A stretch of DNA of 64,000 nucleotides from Vibrio mediterranei (GCF_900088415.1 NZ_FLLQ01000011.1:62001-126000), one strand, 5' to 3'; shown: positions 8,905 to 18,665, counted from the stretch's first letter. Numbers and translations: made by a program. The notes: a model not told the origin generated them from the letters alone.

Positions 8905-9846
8905 TTATTGATACCTTGAGTCTGTAAGAGTTTTATCTGGCAGCGATTTGAACCGTTTGTGCATCCACAACCATTGCTCTGGCGCACGTAGGATAATTTG
9001 CTCAACATACTTATTCATGTAAGCGGCTGCGGCAGTCTCATCTTTCTTAGGGTAGTCGCCTTCTATGGATTCAGCCGCGATGATTTCATATTTGCCTTCG
9101 CTAGTTCTAAACCCTGACCCAGGAACAATGGCACACTTACTGGTGTAAGCTAGAATACTGGTTCCTGTTGTTGTGCAGGCGTCTTTGACCGCAAATAGTG
9201 GAACAAACACTGACTTATTGTGACCATAATCCTGATCAGGTAAATAGAACAAACGATGGCCTTGACGCATAACGCGGATCATCGACTTCAGGTCAGTTCG
9301 ATAGATCAGTTTATTACCATTACGTGTTCTTCCACGGTATTGAATGAACTCATACGCAGGGTTACTGTGAGGACGATAAGCTCCGTAACCAGGAAGCCCT
9401 AATACTGCGAAAGCTCGAGCGGTAATTTCGAGATTTAACGCATGTACACAACACAGCAGTACACCTTTACCTTCAGCTTCATGCTTTTCAAGCGCACTGA
9501 TATCTTTTGCAACCAAAATACGCTTGAAGCGCCATGTTGGCCAAAACCAAGTAATTCCTGTTTCAATCAGAGCCATACCGGAGTTTTTAAAGTTCTCTTC
9601 AACAAAACGATCAAGCTCTTGCTCATTCATCTCAGGAAAAGCGAGCTCAAGGTTTCGCCGAGCGACTTTCGCTCTTTTCTTGCCATAGCGCATCCCAAAT
9701 TTGCCCAAACCTCGGCCTAACTTGAAGAGGAGTGAATAAGGAAGCAAATTTACAATCAGCGCCAGTAGACCAAACCCGAACCATACTCCCCAATATTTAG
9801 GATGAAGTAACGACAAGGTAAAGTCTGGCTTTTTATCTGTTTTCAT
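8905..9846 (-). CDS. lpxL: Lipid A biosynthesis acyltransferase LpxL-like
   Basis: A 313-residue paralogue of the downstream gene. The N-terminus has a membrane anchor (YWGVWFGFGLLALIVNLLPYS). The HX4D/E motif appears as CVHALNLEIT, a Glu variant seen in LpxL-type enzymes, and YLPDQDYG matches the YLPDEDHG block of its neighbour. It should add the first secondary acyl chain to lipid A. The gene lies between slmA (five bases upstream) and lpxN, matching the V. cholerae order. Confidence 0.85.
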   Translation of the reverse strand: MKTDKKPDFTLSLLHPKYWGVWFGFGLLALIVNLLPYSLLFKLGRGLGKFGMRYGKKRAKVARRNLELAFPEMNEQELDRFVEENFKNSGMALIETGITWFWPTWRFKRILVAKDISALEKHEAEGKGVLLCCVHALNLEITARAFAVLGLPGYGAYRPHSNPAYEFIQYRGRTRNGNKLIYRTDLKSMIRVMRQGHRLFYLPDQDYGHNKSVFVPLFAVKDACTTTGTSILAYTSKCAIVPGSGFRTSEGKYEIIAAESIEGDYPKKDETAAAAYMNKYVEQIILRAPEQWLWMHKRFKSLPDKTLTDSRYQ

Positions 9847-9851
9847 TCGGT

Positions 9852-10442
9852 TTACTGCAATTGTAGTTTGAGTAACGCCCAGTATTCATCAAACGTGGAC
9901 GTTGGCGTGTATTTAAAGTCAGAGCGAACAAAGCGGTTTAAGCTACCTTCAACTTGACCAAGCAGTTGTGCTGCTAGGATTTTATCATCAACGGGGAAGC
10001 TTTTACCTTCGCGAATTTTGCGCTCACGAAGGATTTGACGTAAAGATGTCTCAATTCTTTCATAAAGCTGATTAATTCGGTCGCGTAATCGTTCATTCTC
10101 AAACATTAGAGCATGACCAGAAAGAATGCGACTTAATCCTGGGTTGCGTTCGGAGAAAACGAGAATCAATTGAAGCACCAGACGAATACGTGTCAGAGTG
10201 TCTTTTTCTTCATCGAGAATGCGGTTAATTCGAGACATTAAAGATTCTTCAATAAACTCGATAAGCCCTTCGAACATACGGGCTTTGCTGGGAAAATGAC
10301 GATAGAGGGCTGCTTCAGACACCCCAACTTGCTTGGCAAGCTTTGCGGTGGTGATGCGAGATGTTCCTTCATTAGACTCAAGCATTTGAGCGAGTGCTTG
10401 AAGGATTTCCTCTTTTCTATTCGACTTTTTCGTAGCGGACAT
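9852..10442 (-). CDS. slmA: Nucleoid occlusion factor SlmA
   Basis: TetR-family DNA-binding protein that, when bound to its chromosomal sites, blocks FtsZ ring assembly over the nucleoid. It has 196 residues (E. coli 198). The N-terminal helix-turn-helix is ITTAKLAKQVGVSEAALYRHFPSKARMFEGLI (residues ~29-60), and the rest is the helical dimerisation and FtsZ-binding domain. It was formerly called ttk. It sits between coaBC and lpxL as in other vibrios. Confidence 0.94.
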   Translation of the reverse strand: MSATKKSNRKEEILQALAQMLESNEGTSRITTAKLAKQVGVSEAALYRHFPSKARMFEGLIEFIEESLMSRINRILDEEKDTLTRIRLVLQLILVFSERNPGLSRILSGHALMFENERLRDRINQLYERIETSLRQILRERKIREGKSFPVDDKILAAQLLGQVEGSLNRFVRSDFKYTPTSTFDEYWALLKLQLQ

Positions 10443-10669
10443 AAATCCTTTTCCTTTTGATTACTGCATGCCAATTTCAGCACGATATCGCCCATAAGTA
10501 GATCTGTTAGTGTACCTAAGCGGCTTATAACTACACAGTTCAACGTGGTAAATGGTTGAACTGTGTAACAATCTCTGTTTTGGAGAGTACATTAACGGAA
10601 AGGCACTCTGTGATAAGCAGTTTGCCTATGAGTAACACAAACAGCCTGTGCCACCTTGTCTCATTAGAT

Positions 10670-11872
10670 TTATGCTAGCTGCTCTGAGATAGCTTCCAAA
10701 ATGGCGTGACTTAACTCAGTTTTCATTGCGCTGCCTAATGACTTGCTACCGCCTTGCCAATATACGGTAATCGCATTTGAGTCACTGTTAAAGCCTTGAC
10801 CAGCGATAGATACATCATTTGCACAAATCATATCCAGATTCTTACGTTGTAGCTTATCTAAGGCGTACGCCTCGACATTTTGTGTTTCAGCGGCAAAGCC
10901 TACAGTAAAAGGACGTGACGCCGATAACGATGCCACTGAGGCAATGATGTCAGGATTCTTCACCATAGTGATATGCATATCATCGTTATCTGCAGTTTTC
11001 TTGATTTTTTGAGCGGCAATATCGACAGGGCGATAGTCGGCTACAGCAGCGCAGCCAATGAAAATATCGTGATGGGTGGCATTGGCTATAGCCGCTTGAT
11101 GCATCTCTTCGGCACTGACAACGTTAATGCGCTTTACTCCATTTGGCGTTTGGAGAGAAACTGGACCTGAAATCAACGTAACCTCAGCACCGAGCTGCTG
11201 TGCTGCTTGAGCCAAAGCGAAGCCCATTTTTCCAGAGCTGTGGTTAGAAATATAACGGACAGGGTCGATAGCCTCACGAGTTGGGCCTGCGGTGATCACA
11301 ACCGACTTGCCTGACAATGTCTTAGGACCAAAGAACTGCTCACATTTCTCGACCAATTGCATTGGTTCAAGCATGCGTCCTGGGCCAACGTCACCACAGG
11401 CTTGTTCACCAGCGGCAGGTCCCCAGATCATCATTTCTCGACGTGCGAGTGTGGCGATGTTTTCTTGGGTTGCTACGTTAAGGTACATTTGTTGATTCAT
11501 TGCCGGTGATACGGCAACAGGAGCATCGGTAGCCAGAACCAGCGTTGACAGTAAGTCATTTCCCATACCCGCTGACATTCTAGCAATAAGGTCGGCAGTT
11601 GCTGGGGCTAGAAGAACAAGGTCAGCCCACTTAGCTAATTCAATATGACCCATGGAAGCTTCGGCAGCAGGGTCGAGTAAACTATCGGAGACTGGTCTGC
11701 CGGAGACGGCTTGCATGGTGAGAGGGGTAATGAACTCTTTGGCCGCTTTCGTCATGACGACTTGCACTTCTGCGCCGCGCTCGATGAGTCGACGCGTTAG
11801 CTCTGCACATTTGTAGGCTGCGATACCACCGCTAATGCCCAATAGTATTTTCTTTCCAGCTAATGTTTGCAT
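10670..11872 (-). CDS. coaBC: Bifunctional phosphopantothenoylcysteine decarboxylase / phosphopantothenate-cysteine ligase
   Basis: Two-domain enzyme for two successive steps of coenzyme A synthesis. The N-terminal CoaC flavoprotein domain (residues ~1-180) carries GISGGIAAYK, the SPAMNQQM motif and the CGDVGPGRM clamp. The C-terminal CoaB domain (~185-400) carries VITAGPTREAIDPVRYISN and the catalytic block AAVADYRP. It has 400 residues, the normal length. It is divergent from radC, with about 210 bases between them, as in E. coli dfp-radC. Confidence 0.96.
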   Translation of the reverse strand: MQTLAGKKILLGISGGIAAYKCAELTRRLIERGAEVQVVMTKAAKEFITPLTMQAVSGRPVSDSLLDPAAEASMGHIELAKWADLVLLAPATADLIARMSAGMGNDLLSTLVLATDAPVAVSPAMNQQMYLNVATQENIATLARREMMIWGPAAGEQACGDVGPGRMLEPMQLVEKCEQFFGPKTLSGKSVVITAGPTREAIDPVRYISNHSSGKMGFALAQAAQQLGAEVTLISGPVSLQTPNGVKRINVVSAEEMHQAAIANATHHDIFIGCAAVADYRPVDIAAQKIKKTADNDDMHITMVKNPDIIASVASLSASRPFTVGFAAETQNVEAYALDKLQRKNLDMICANDVSIAGQGFNSDSNAITVYWQGGSKSLGSAMKTELSHAILEAISEQLA

Positions 11873-12082
11873 AACCAGCTCCTTAAATTTTTCTGCGGCT
11901 AAGATAGCAAATGCGTTGATGTCCCGCCACTTTCAAGGGGCTTACCTGCAAAACTGCTGTTTGATAAACCGCGCAGTTACATACTAACGAGTATTGATTC
12001 GCAGCTTACTTGTTGCCACCTGTCTATTTAATGCTAACTAAGTAATAAAGCAGAGACCTAAGTTCTACTTTAACTATCCATC

Positions 12083-12605
12083 ATGGTTCTAAAACATCTC
12101 CCTAGTGAATCATTACCTCGAGAGAAGCTGCTAAATAGAGGCAGTCATGCTCTGAGTGATGCTGAGCTGCTTGCCATTTTTCTGCGTACTGGAACAAAAG
12201 GCATGAATGTCGTGCAACTGGCAGATGCTTTGTTGTCAGATTTCGGTTCCTTAAGATCTCTGTTTACTGCTAGTCAGGAGGCATTTTGTCAACGTAAGGG
12301 GTTGGGGCTGGCAAAATACGTTCAGTTGCAAGCTGTGTTGGAAATGAGCCAGCGCTATTTATGTGAGACCATACAGCGAGGAGATAGTTTAAATAGTCCA
12401 GAGCAGACTAAACACTATTTAATGAGTGTGCTGCGAGATAGGCATAGAGAAGCTTTCTATGTTCTGTTCTTAGACAACCAGAATCGTGTCATTGCCGATG
12501 AAATAATGTTTGAAGGTACGATAGATGCTGCGTCTGTTTATCCTAGGGAAGTGGTAAAGCGCGCTCTGCATCATAATGCGGCGGCTTTAATCCTTGCTCA
12601 TAATC
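12083..12605 (+). pseudogene. radC: radC, 5' part, interrupted by the genomic island
   Basis: First 174 codons of RadC, a JAB1/MPN-domain protein once thought to act in DNA repair and now of uncertain role. The fragment begins MVLKHLPSESLPREKLLNRGSHALSDAELLAIFLRTGTKG, contains the helix-hairpin-helix region, and runs to AALILAHN, where the metal-binding motif HNHPSG should continue. Instead, element sequence adds Leu-Val-Gly and a stop at 12614-12616. The remaining codons are at 33898-34049. Joining 12605 to 33898 restores a 224-residue protein (E. coli RadC 222), so the break was made by insertion and nothing was lost. Confidence 0.97.
12600..12605 (+). other. attL core hexamer of the radC island
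   Basis: ATAATC at the left boundary; the same hexamer occurs at 33892-33897. In the uninterrupted gene it would occur once (CTCATAATCATCC), so it marks the crossover region of site-specific integration. Confidence 0.85.
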
Positions 12606-12613
12606 TTGTCGGG
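12606..12613 (+). repeat. Left terminal inverted repeat of the radC island
   Basis: TTGTCGGG immediately inside the left core; its inverted partner CCCGATAA (7 of 8) is at 33884-33891, immediately inside the right core. Confidence 0.75.
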
Positions 12614-12616
12614 TAA

Positions 12617-13196
12617 TAATTTTGGTGACAAAGGTGGGTGTGTGCGTAGCACCCCAGCAGTGAAGCCACTTTCAAACAACCCTCCCCAAGTTAGTTTCTG
12701 TCAACGGTGACAAACGCGACTCAAAAGCACTTCAGGTTGTGTGGTGTCAAATATGGCTAGTTGGTAACGCGAGTAATGAGACCCGTGAAAGCAAATTTTG
12801 TTGACGAAAAACACCGCTTATTGTCCATCGTTATCCACACGTGGACAATGAATTGACCATCCTCAATTTCGAGTTACGTGCCCTGTCAGCACACCTTTGG
12901 ACAAAAACGTGCTAGTGTTAACAGTCAAAATAACTCTATAAAATAGCTCTCCGACTTTGAACCGATTTCCCTTGAATAATATGGATAGAATCAGCGCAAA
13001 AATAAATCGCAAACACACCTATTGGAAGTTGTTGGCTTTGAATGGAGCTACATATTACATTTACTACCCATATTTCACTGATAGACACTACACTCAATTA
13101 GAGTTTTCGATAGCATCATTTGATTTATTTAGCATTTCTGCCTACGTTCACCAAACGCTAGGCAGAAATACTTCTAGCTCTAATATTGACGATTCA
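12617..13196. other. Left terminal non-coding region of the island
   Basis: About 580 bases without a credible gene, between the truncated radC and the 3' end of the RND pump gene. It holds the subterminal repeats and a palindromic block at 12821-12848 (TTGTCCA ... TGGACAA), within which TTATCCACA at 12831-12839 equals the consensus DnaA box and TCCACACGTGGA is a short palindrome. It probably serves as the recombination end of the element rather than as coding sequence. Confidence 0.6.
12626..12633 (+). repeat. Left subterminal repeat TGACAAAG
   Basis: TGACAAAG, 20 bases from the left end. The exact inverted copy CTTTGTCA is at 33851-33858, 33 bases from the right end, and a direct copy of GGTGACAAA (12624-12632) recurs at 12706-12714. 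These are candidate recombinase arm sites. Confidence 0.5.
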
Positions 13197-16100
13197 TTAT
13201 TGTGTTTTTACCTTAAAAAATATTGAGTACAAGAGTGGCACTACACCCAAGGTTAAAATGGTAGACACTAGTAGCCCAAAGATAATTGCAATTGCCATTG
13301 GCTCCCACATAACCCCTCCTCCGAACCACAACGGGATCATACCGACGATGGTTGTAACTGTCGTCAGCAATATAGGTATCATTCTTCGTTTTGCTGCTTC
13401 AATGATCGCTTCATAAGCACTGAGGCCATTTGCAGATTGCTCGAAGTCGATACGGTCTATCAAGACAATAGCATTGTTAATGACGATTCCAGCAAGAGAT
13501 ATCACGCCTAGTATGGTCATAAAACCAAGGTAAGAGCCTGTTAAATTCAATCCTATACATACCCCTATCAGACCTAATGGTATGGTCAATAAAATAATGG
13601 ATGCTTTGCGAATAGAATTGAACTGACCAACAAGTAGAAACAATATTATGCCAAAGCCAATAGGCAGTTTCTCAAGAATAGACTTGTTGGCCTCACCAGA
13701 GCTTTGCGCTACTCCACCAAGTTCCCAACGATAACCAACAGGCCAGCTTTTTGAGATATTTTCTAAAAATGGCACCAATTGTCGGTTAACTTCTATAGGT
13801 GTAACACCAGACTCCAGACCAGCCGCTACCGTAACCGCTTTTAGTCGATCACGCCTTGGGATAAGTGAAGGTACCCAAGCAATTTGGGTATCAACGATTT
13901 CTGCCAGAGGCAGCGACCTATTGTCAGCCGAAATAATGTTGGTACTGGTCGGCCTTTCAATACTATTTTGAACTCGGGTGCTAGCTCTCATCACAATAGG
14001 AATGATATCTTCACCTTCACGATATTCTGATACCGTTAAACCACTGGTTGCGGCTTGTAAACTAAGCGCGACATCGGTATTTGATACTCCATGCCGAAGT
14101 GCTTCGGCTTCATCAATATTGACGATAAACTTAGTGCTTCGAAGCCCCCAATCATCGGTCACACCTTTGACACCATCCGTCCCATTAAGCTCAGATTTAA
14201 CCTGTTCTGCTATCTCCATCAATGTCTGAGTGTCCTTACCCAGAATACGAACTTCTATCGGGTTACTGATTGCAGCTCCATTTTGAAGTTTTTGGGCCTT
14301 GTAGCTTACGTCAGGAAATCGAGTGAACAGATAATGCTCAATATCGTTCATCACGCCATCTACGGCCTCACTATCATCAGTGTTAATAATAAACATCGCG
14401 TAGTTTGGGCTGGCTGGTTTAGATGAATGAGATAGAACATATCGAGGACCACCGTTACCAATAAACACCGACCAATTTTTAAGTCCTTTAGGATTATCCC
14501 CTTTTTCTGTCAGACTGTTAAGGTGCTCACCAAATGTATCAACCACCCTTTCTGTTTCTGATATTGGCGCGAAGATTGGGAGCTCAATTTCAACCTTAAA
14601 TGTTGGATCTTCAGCAGGGGGGAAGAAGATGACTGGAACATACCTAAAGCAAAAAATCGCAGCAATAAACAAAGTCGCAATGACGACAAGTGAAATCGCC
14701 CTATAGCGCAGAATCTTTGAGAGAAACACCAGATAATAACTCTCAATTGTGCTCATTACTCCTTTCTCATCTTTCTTAATCTCTGCCGGCTTTTTAGTGC
14801 CTATGTCTTTAATGAAATAACAGAACATCGGGATCATGGTAATAGAGAGTAGCCATGAAATGAGCAAAGTAATTGTAACTACGGTAAAAAGTGGCGCGGT
14901 ATATTCCCCCGTAGTGGACTCTGCAAGATAGATAGGTAAAAAGGCCGCTGATGTAGTAAGTGAAGAAGTAAGTAATGAAACTCTTAGTTCCTTTGCCGCA
15001 TTAACACTCGCATCCCATGGAGACTCGCCATTTTTCCTTCTGGCCAGAATGTTCTCCGCCATGACAATAGAGTTATCGACTAACATTCCAAGTGCAATCA
15101 TCAAAGCAGCTAGCGACACCTGATCCATTCCTATGCCAGCCCAATACATGACAGCTATACTGGTTGCAATAGTAAAAGGAATAAGACTGGATACAATGAC
15201 GCCTATCTTCATACCAAGACTAAGCAACATAACAACAATTACGACGACAACAGCCTGCCCCAAGCTACTAATAAAACCATCAATGGTGTTGTTAACTAGC
15301 TCTGGTTGAAACGCGACGACTTCAAATTCCACTCCCCAAGGGTAGATCTGGTAGAATTGCTTGATCAATAACTCTACTTCCTCTCCCATTTCAATAATAT
15401 TGCCGCCTTCAATCATCGACAGAGCAATAGCAATACTGTTTTTGCCATTGGTCTTAGTCATGCTAGTTGGCTCTTTAAAGTCACGATAAACTTTAGCCAA
15501 GTTCTCAAGCGGCACGACTTCGTGACTATTCGGGATAGGAATATAGGTTTTTTGTAACGCTCGAACGGAATCTAAGTCGCCAGTTGGTTCAATCATGACA
15601 TCTTGCTTGCCATTACTCCACTTTCCACCTGAAAGGATAATGTTCTTCTCTGTCAAAAACTGAGAGATGTATGAAGGGGATATGCGTAAAGACTGCAATC
15701 GACTATTGTCATACTCGATAACAATTTCTTCTTTCTGCAAACCATATAAATTGGCTTTAGCTACGGAGGGTATTCGAAGCAGTTCATCCTGCGCTTGCTC
15801 GGCGATCTCTTGCAGCTCAATTTGGGAGTAGCCTTCTGCGGTAACAGACAAGACGATACCAAAGACATCACCAAACTCATCGTTTACGACGGAAGGTCCG
15901 GCGCCATTAGGTAGTTGGGCTTGTACTGCATCAACTTTCCTGCGCAAACTATCCCAAACAGGGCGTAGCTCTTTATAACTGTCTTTAATATCAACGGTTA
16001 CGATAGACACACCGAACTTAGACAGACTCGATACCGTATCAAGTTCAGGCATTTCCTGAACAGCAGTTTCAATCTTGTCTGTCACTAATTGCTCAACTCG

Positions 16101-16271
16101 TTCTGAAGAGGCCCCAGGAAAAGAAGTGATAATTTGTGCAGTTCGAATTGGAAACCCCGGGTCCTGCGCTCGTGGGATATTGATAAATCCATATAACCCA
16201 GCAAACAAGCAAAACACCAAAATGACAGAGACAAAACGCTGCTTACGGATGGCTAGACCTGTGATGTCCAT
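13197..16271 (-). CDS. RND-family multidrug efflux transporter (inner-membrane pump)
   Basis: A 1024-residue proton-driven pump of the AcrB/HAE1 superfamily. It begins MDITGLAIRKQRFVSVILVF (TM1) and has the porter-domain block PGASSERVEQLVTDKIE, a second large periplasmic loop, and about twelve membrane segments. In TM4 the proton-relay region reads ALGMLVDNSIVMAENI near residue 396, so the first Asp is kept and the second is Asn; AcrB itself has Asp-Asp. It overlaps the upstream adaptor gene by one base (TAATG), so translation is coupled. No outer-membrane channel gene is present, so a TolC supplied by the host is needed. Substrates cannot be predicted. It is island cargo and lies nearest the left end. 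Confidence 0.92.
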   Translation of the reverse strand: MDITGLAIRKQRFVSVILVFCLFAGLYGFINIPRAQDPGFPIRTAQIITSFPGASSERVEQLVTDKIETAVQEMPELDTVSSLSKFGVSIVTVDIKDSYKELRPVWDSLRRKVDAVQAQLPNGAGPSVVNDEFGDVFGIVLSVTAEGYSQIELQEIAEQAQDELLRIPSVAKANLYGLQKEEIVIEYDNSRLQSLRISPSYISQFLTEKNIILSGGKWSNGKQDVMIEPTGDLDSVRALQKTYIPIPNSHEVVPLENLAKVYRDFKEPTSMTKTNGKNSIAIALSMIEGGNIIEMGEEVELLIKQFYQIYPWGVEFEVVAFQPELVNNTIDGFISSLGQAVVVVIVVMLLSLGMKIGVIVSSLIPFTIATSIAVMYWAGIGMDQVSLAALMIALGMLVDNSIVMAENILARRKNGESPWDASVNAAKELRVSLLTSSLTTSAAFLPIYLAESTTGEYTAPLFTVVTITLLISWLLSITMIPMFCYFIKDIGTKKPAEIKKDEKGVMSTIESYYLVFLSKILRYRAISLVVIATLFIAAIFCFRYVPVIFFPPAEDPTFKVEIELPIFAPISETERVVDTFGEHLNSLTEKGDNPKGLKNWSVFIGNGGPRYVLSHSSKPASPNYAMFIINTDDSEAVDGVMNDIEHYLFTRFPDVSYKAQKLQNGAAISNPIEVRILGKDTQTLMEIAEQVKSELNGTDGVKGVTDDWGLRSTKFIVNIDEAEALRHGVSNTDVALSLQAATSGLTVSEYREGEDIIPIVMRASTRVQNSIERPTSTNIISADNRSLPLAEIVDTQIAWVPSLIPRRDRLKAVTVAAGLESGVTPIEVNRQLVPFLENISKSWPVGYRWELGGVAQSSGEANKSILEKLPIGFGIILFLLVGQFNSIRKASIILLTIPLGLIGVCIGLNLTGSYLGFMTILGVISLAGIVINNAIVLIDRIDFEQSANGLSAYEAIIEAAKRRMIPILLTTVTTIVGMIPLWFGGGVMWEPMAIAIIFGLLVSTILTLGVVPLLYSIFFKVKTQ

Positions 16272-17368
16272 TACTTCGCCTCACTTAGCTTTGTGACTTT
16301 GAGTCCATCATAAATTTGACTCACTCCAGCCGTCACCACCACTTCTTGACCACCTAATCCATTGAGAACTTCTATATATCCATGGCTAAAACGTCCAATA
16401 TTGACATCTAACTGTTTAACAACACCATTGTTATTATCGGCTTCTTCATAAACATAGAGATAATTGCCACCTTGTCGTTCGTTAACTGCACTCATCGGCA
16501 CCCAGTAATGGCCTTCAGGCGCGTTCAATGATCTCAATGCAATCACTTCCGCAGCCACCCCTTCTTGGAATTCGGGGTTCTCCTCTACCAAAGTAACCTT
16601 AACGAAGTAGAGACCATTTTCATCTGAGGTAATCCCTATTTCAGTCACTCTCCCCTGAACCGTTTTATTGATGCTTCCTTTAAGCGCGACTTTGACGTTT
16701 TCGCCAATATTAAAATCCTTTACCGCCGTATCAGGTATGGTTGCGGTGACTTCAATAGCACTACCACAGCTTAAATCAGCAATAGGTTGACCGGAGCTTA
16801 CATTTTCGTTTTCCCGGACATAGGATTGCGTCACCTTACAACCTGCTATTGGTGATGATAGCTTGGTGTAACTAATCTGTTGTTCCGCCAACTCCACGCT
16901 TTTTCTAGCTTGTTTTACCCGCGCAATATCCGCTTTGCTTTCGGCCTGACCGAGTTCAAAATCTTTTTTCGAGACGACGTGTTTTTTATACAATTCAGTA
17001 AGTCTAGTCAGGTTACTTTTGCTTGTTACTGCCTTAGTCTCCGCACGGACAAGTTGCGCTTTTGCCTGCTCAAGATTCAATTGCATATCTTTGTCATCAA
17101 GAGCAGCTATTGGGTCTTTTTCACTCAAAACTTCACCGATAACAGCATCTATTTGTCTTACCTGACCAGAAATGCGAAAGCTTAATGTAAAGTTTTCCGA
17201 CGATTCTGTTGTACCCGCGTAGCGGCTCTCGGCTAACGGTAGTTCAGCAACCGGATGTGTCACTCTGACTGGGCGAAGTGGCTCTTCATGATTTACTGGT
17301 ACGTCATCCGTACAGCCAGTAAGGACAGAAGCAAATAGGGCAACTAAAGCAGCACAGTTTTTATTCAT
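16271..17368 (-). CDS. RND efflux periplasmic adaptor (membrane fusion) lipoprotein
   Basis: A 365-residue HlyD/AcrA-type adaptor. The N-terminal lipoprotein signal ends in the lipobox LTGC (Cys19). It is followed by the beta-barrel/lipoyl halves (RISGQVRQIDAVIGEVLSEKDPIAALDD and SSPIAGCKVTQSYVRENENVSSGQPIADL) around an alpha-helical hairpin rich in Ala, Lys and Glu. It is the first gene of a two-gene operon with the pump, overlapping it by one base. The upstream 475 bases separate it from the divergent WYL regulator, which may or may not control it. Confidence 0.92.
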   Translation of the reverse strand: MNKNCAALVALFASVLTGCTDDVPVNHEEPLRPVRVTHPVAELPLAESRYAGTTESSENFTLSFRISGQVRQIDAVIGEVLSEKDPIAALDDKDMQLNLEQAKAQLVRAETKAVTSKSNLTRLTELYKKHVVSKKDFELGQAESKADIARVKQARKSVELAEQQISYTKLSSPIAGCKVTQSYVRENENVSSGQPIADLSCGSAIEVTATIPDTAVKDFNIGENVKVALKGSINKTVQGRVTEIGITSDENGLYFVKVTLVEENPEFQEGVAAEVIALRSLNAPEGHYWVPMSAVNERQGGNYLYVYEEADNNNGVVKQLDVNIGRFSHGYIEVLNGLGGQEVVVTAGVSQIYDGLKVTKLSEAK

Positions 17369-17844
17369 AATAATATCAATTACTAACTAGGAAACTATAC
17401 CGAAGTGTATGGCAAACAACCTAAACATGATACATGCACGTTGTGTGTTTTTCCCAAAATTGACAATAGTTCACAACGCCAGCAAAAGCGTGTTTTGAAT
17501 CAATTAGTTAAGATGTAAGCAACTAATAATTAATCAACTCATTGGAGTTTTTGCTCTCACTACTGACAGAAACTGACACTCCTCTCCGTTACCATTATTT
17601 CGACCTCAACGACATGACTAAAAGAAGTTGCTCTCCTTGGTTGGACACTGTGAACGAATCATTAAAAGGACAGACAATCTGTACTGACAATAATTGGAAG
17701 AGGCTCCGACTGCTGCTGAACAATTGAAGCAAATGAACACTACCAGCGAGCGATGTCACTTATCAATTTTAAATCGGTAGCTATTGATCACCAAGAGATT
17801 AAAATGAATGGGGATTTCTTAAGTTAATGTGGATAGAACTTGGT
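17369..17844. other. Intergenic region upstream of the RND operon and WYL regulator
   Basis: About 475 bases between divergent genes. A 61-codon frame at 17542-17727 can be opened from a TTG, but it has no ribosome-binding site and no recognisable features, so I do not call it. The region should carry the divergent promoters. Confidence 0.45.
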
Positions 17845-18537
17845 ATGAGCAAATCGGAACGACTTTTTGGCCTACTGACGTTACTGCGTTCTAAACGCTA
17901 CGCCGTTACTGCGGCTGAGCTCGCAAAAATAATGGAGGTAAGTGAGCGGACTATCTACCGCGATATACAGTCCCTGCAAAATTCCGGTGTTCCCATTCAG
18001 GGAGAGACCGGAGTAGGTTATATGCTACAAGCTGGTTCACACCTGCCTCCTTTGATGCTGACAGAGCAAGAGATGGTAGCGTTTGAACTGGGTATGCGCA
18101 TGGTTCGAGCTTGGTCAGACGAAGAACTTGCAAAAGCTGCTCAAAGTGCGTCAACCAAAATACAGTCAGTGTTGCCGGACAGAGTAAAGAAGCAAATCGA
18201 GTCTTTCCCGATGGTCGTTGCTGATAATCATATCCCGTCTGATATCGCCAAGCGGGGGCAGTTACTAAGGCATGCAATTGATAAGCAAAATAAAGTTTCC
18301 GTGCAGTACATAACTGAAGATGGCCTTGTGACTGAACGCGTACTGCAGCCATTAGGGCAGATATTCTGGGGAAACAACTGGACATTAGTGGCATGGTGCG
18401 AACAGAGTGATGATTATCGCCACTTTCATCTCGATCGAATCGAACAATTGGCGGTTCTTGAAGATGCATTCAGTCTGACAGAGTCTAAATCTTTGCCGCA
18501 TTGTCTTTCATTGTGCGTCAATAGCCATTTGGTTTAA
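17845..18537 (+). CDS. YafY-type WYL-domain transcriptional regulator
   Basis: A 230-residue regulator with an N-terminal winged helix of HTH_11 type (MSKSERLFGLLTLLRSKRYAVTAAELAKIMEVSERTIYRDIQSL, residues ~1-50) and a C-terminal WYL-like ligand-sensing domain (~140-225, with VQYITEDGLVTERVLQPLG and RHFHLDRIEQLAVL). The start was taken at the ATG before SKSERLF; an in-frame ATG six codons earlier (17827) is possible. It lies about 130 bases upstream of the MFS exporter on the same strand and is the natural candidate to control it. Confidence 0.85.
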   Translation: MSKSERLFGLLTLLRSKRYAVTAAELAKIMEVSERTIYRDIQSLQNSGVPIQGETGVGYMLQAGSHLPPLMLTEQEMVAFELGMRMVRAWSDEELAKAAQSASTKIQSVLPDRVKKQIESFPMVVADNHIPSDIAKRGQLLRHAIDKQNKVSVQYITEDGLVTERVLQPLGQIFWGNNWTLVAWCEQSDDYRHFHLDRIEQLAVLEDAFSLTESKSLPHCLSLCVNSHLV

Positions 18538-18665
18538 GCATATTTATCCCACTGTACTTGCAGCGTACGCCATTGTGATGGGACATTGTTTTTCAACAAT
18601 AATTTAGCTTGTTTAAATTGAAGTGCCGGAGTGAAGACACACTCCGTAAGACACCGGAGGACATT

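Noticed and set aside
12831..12839. Replication origin in the left end because of a consensus DnaA box
   Set aside because: There is only one box, with no repeats, no replication initiator gene and no AT-rich unwinding element. It is listed only as a curiosity.
12957..13226. 89-codon open frame overlapping the 3' end of the RND pump gene
   Set aside because: It would start with TTG without a ribosome-binding site, shows no domain and overlaps a real gene on the other strand.
17542..17727. 61-codon frame upstream of the WYL regulator
   Set aside because: TTG start, no ribosome-binding site and no similarity that I can see. It is kept only as a note in the intergenic entry.
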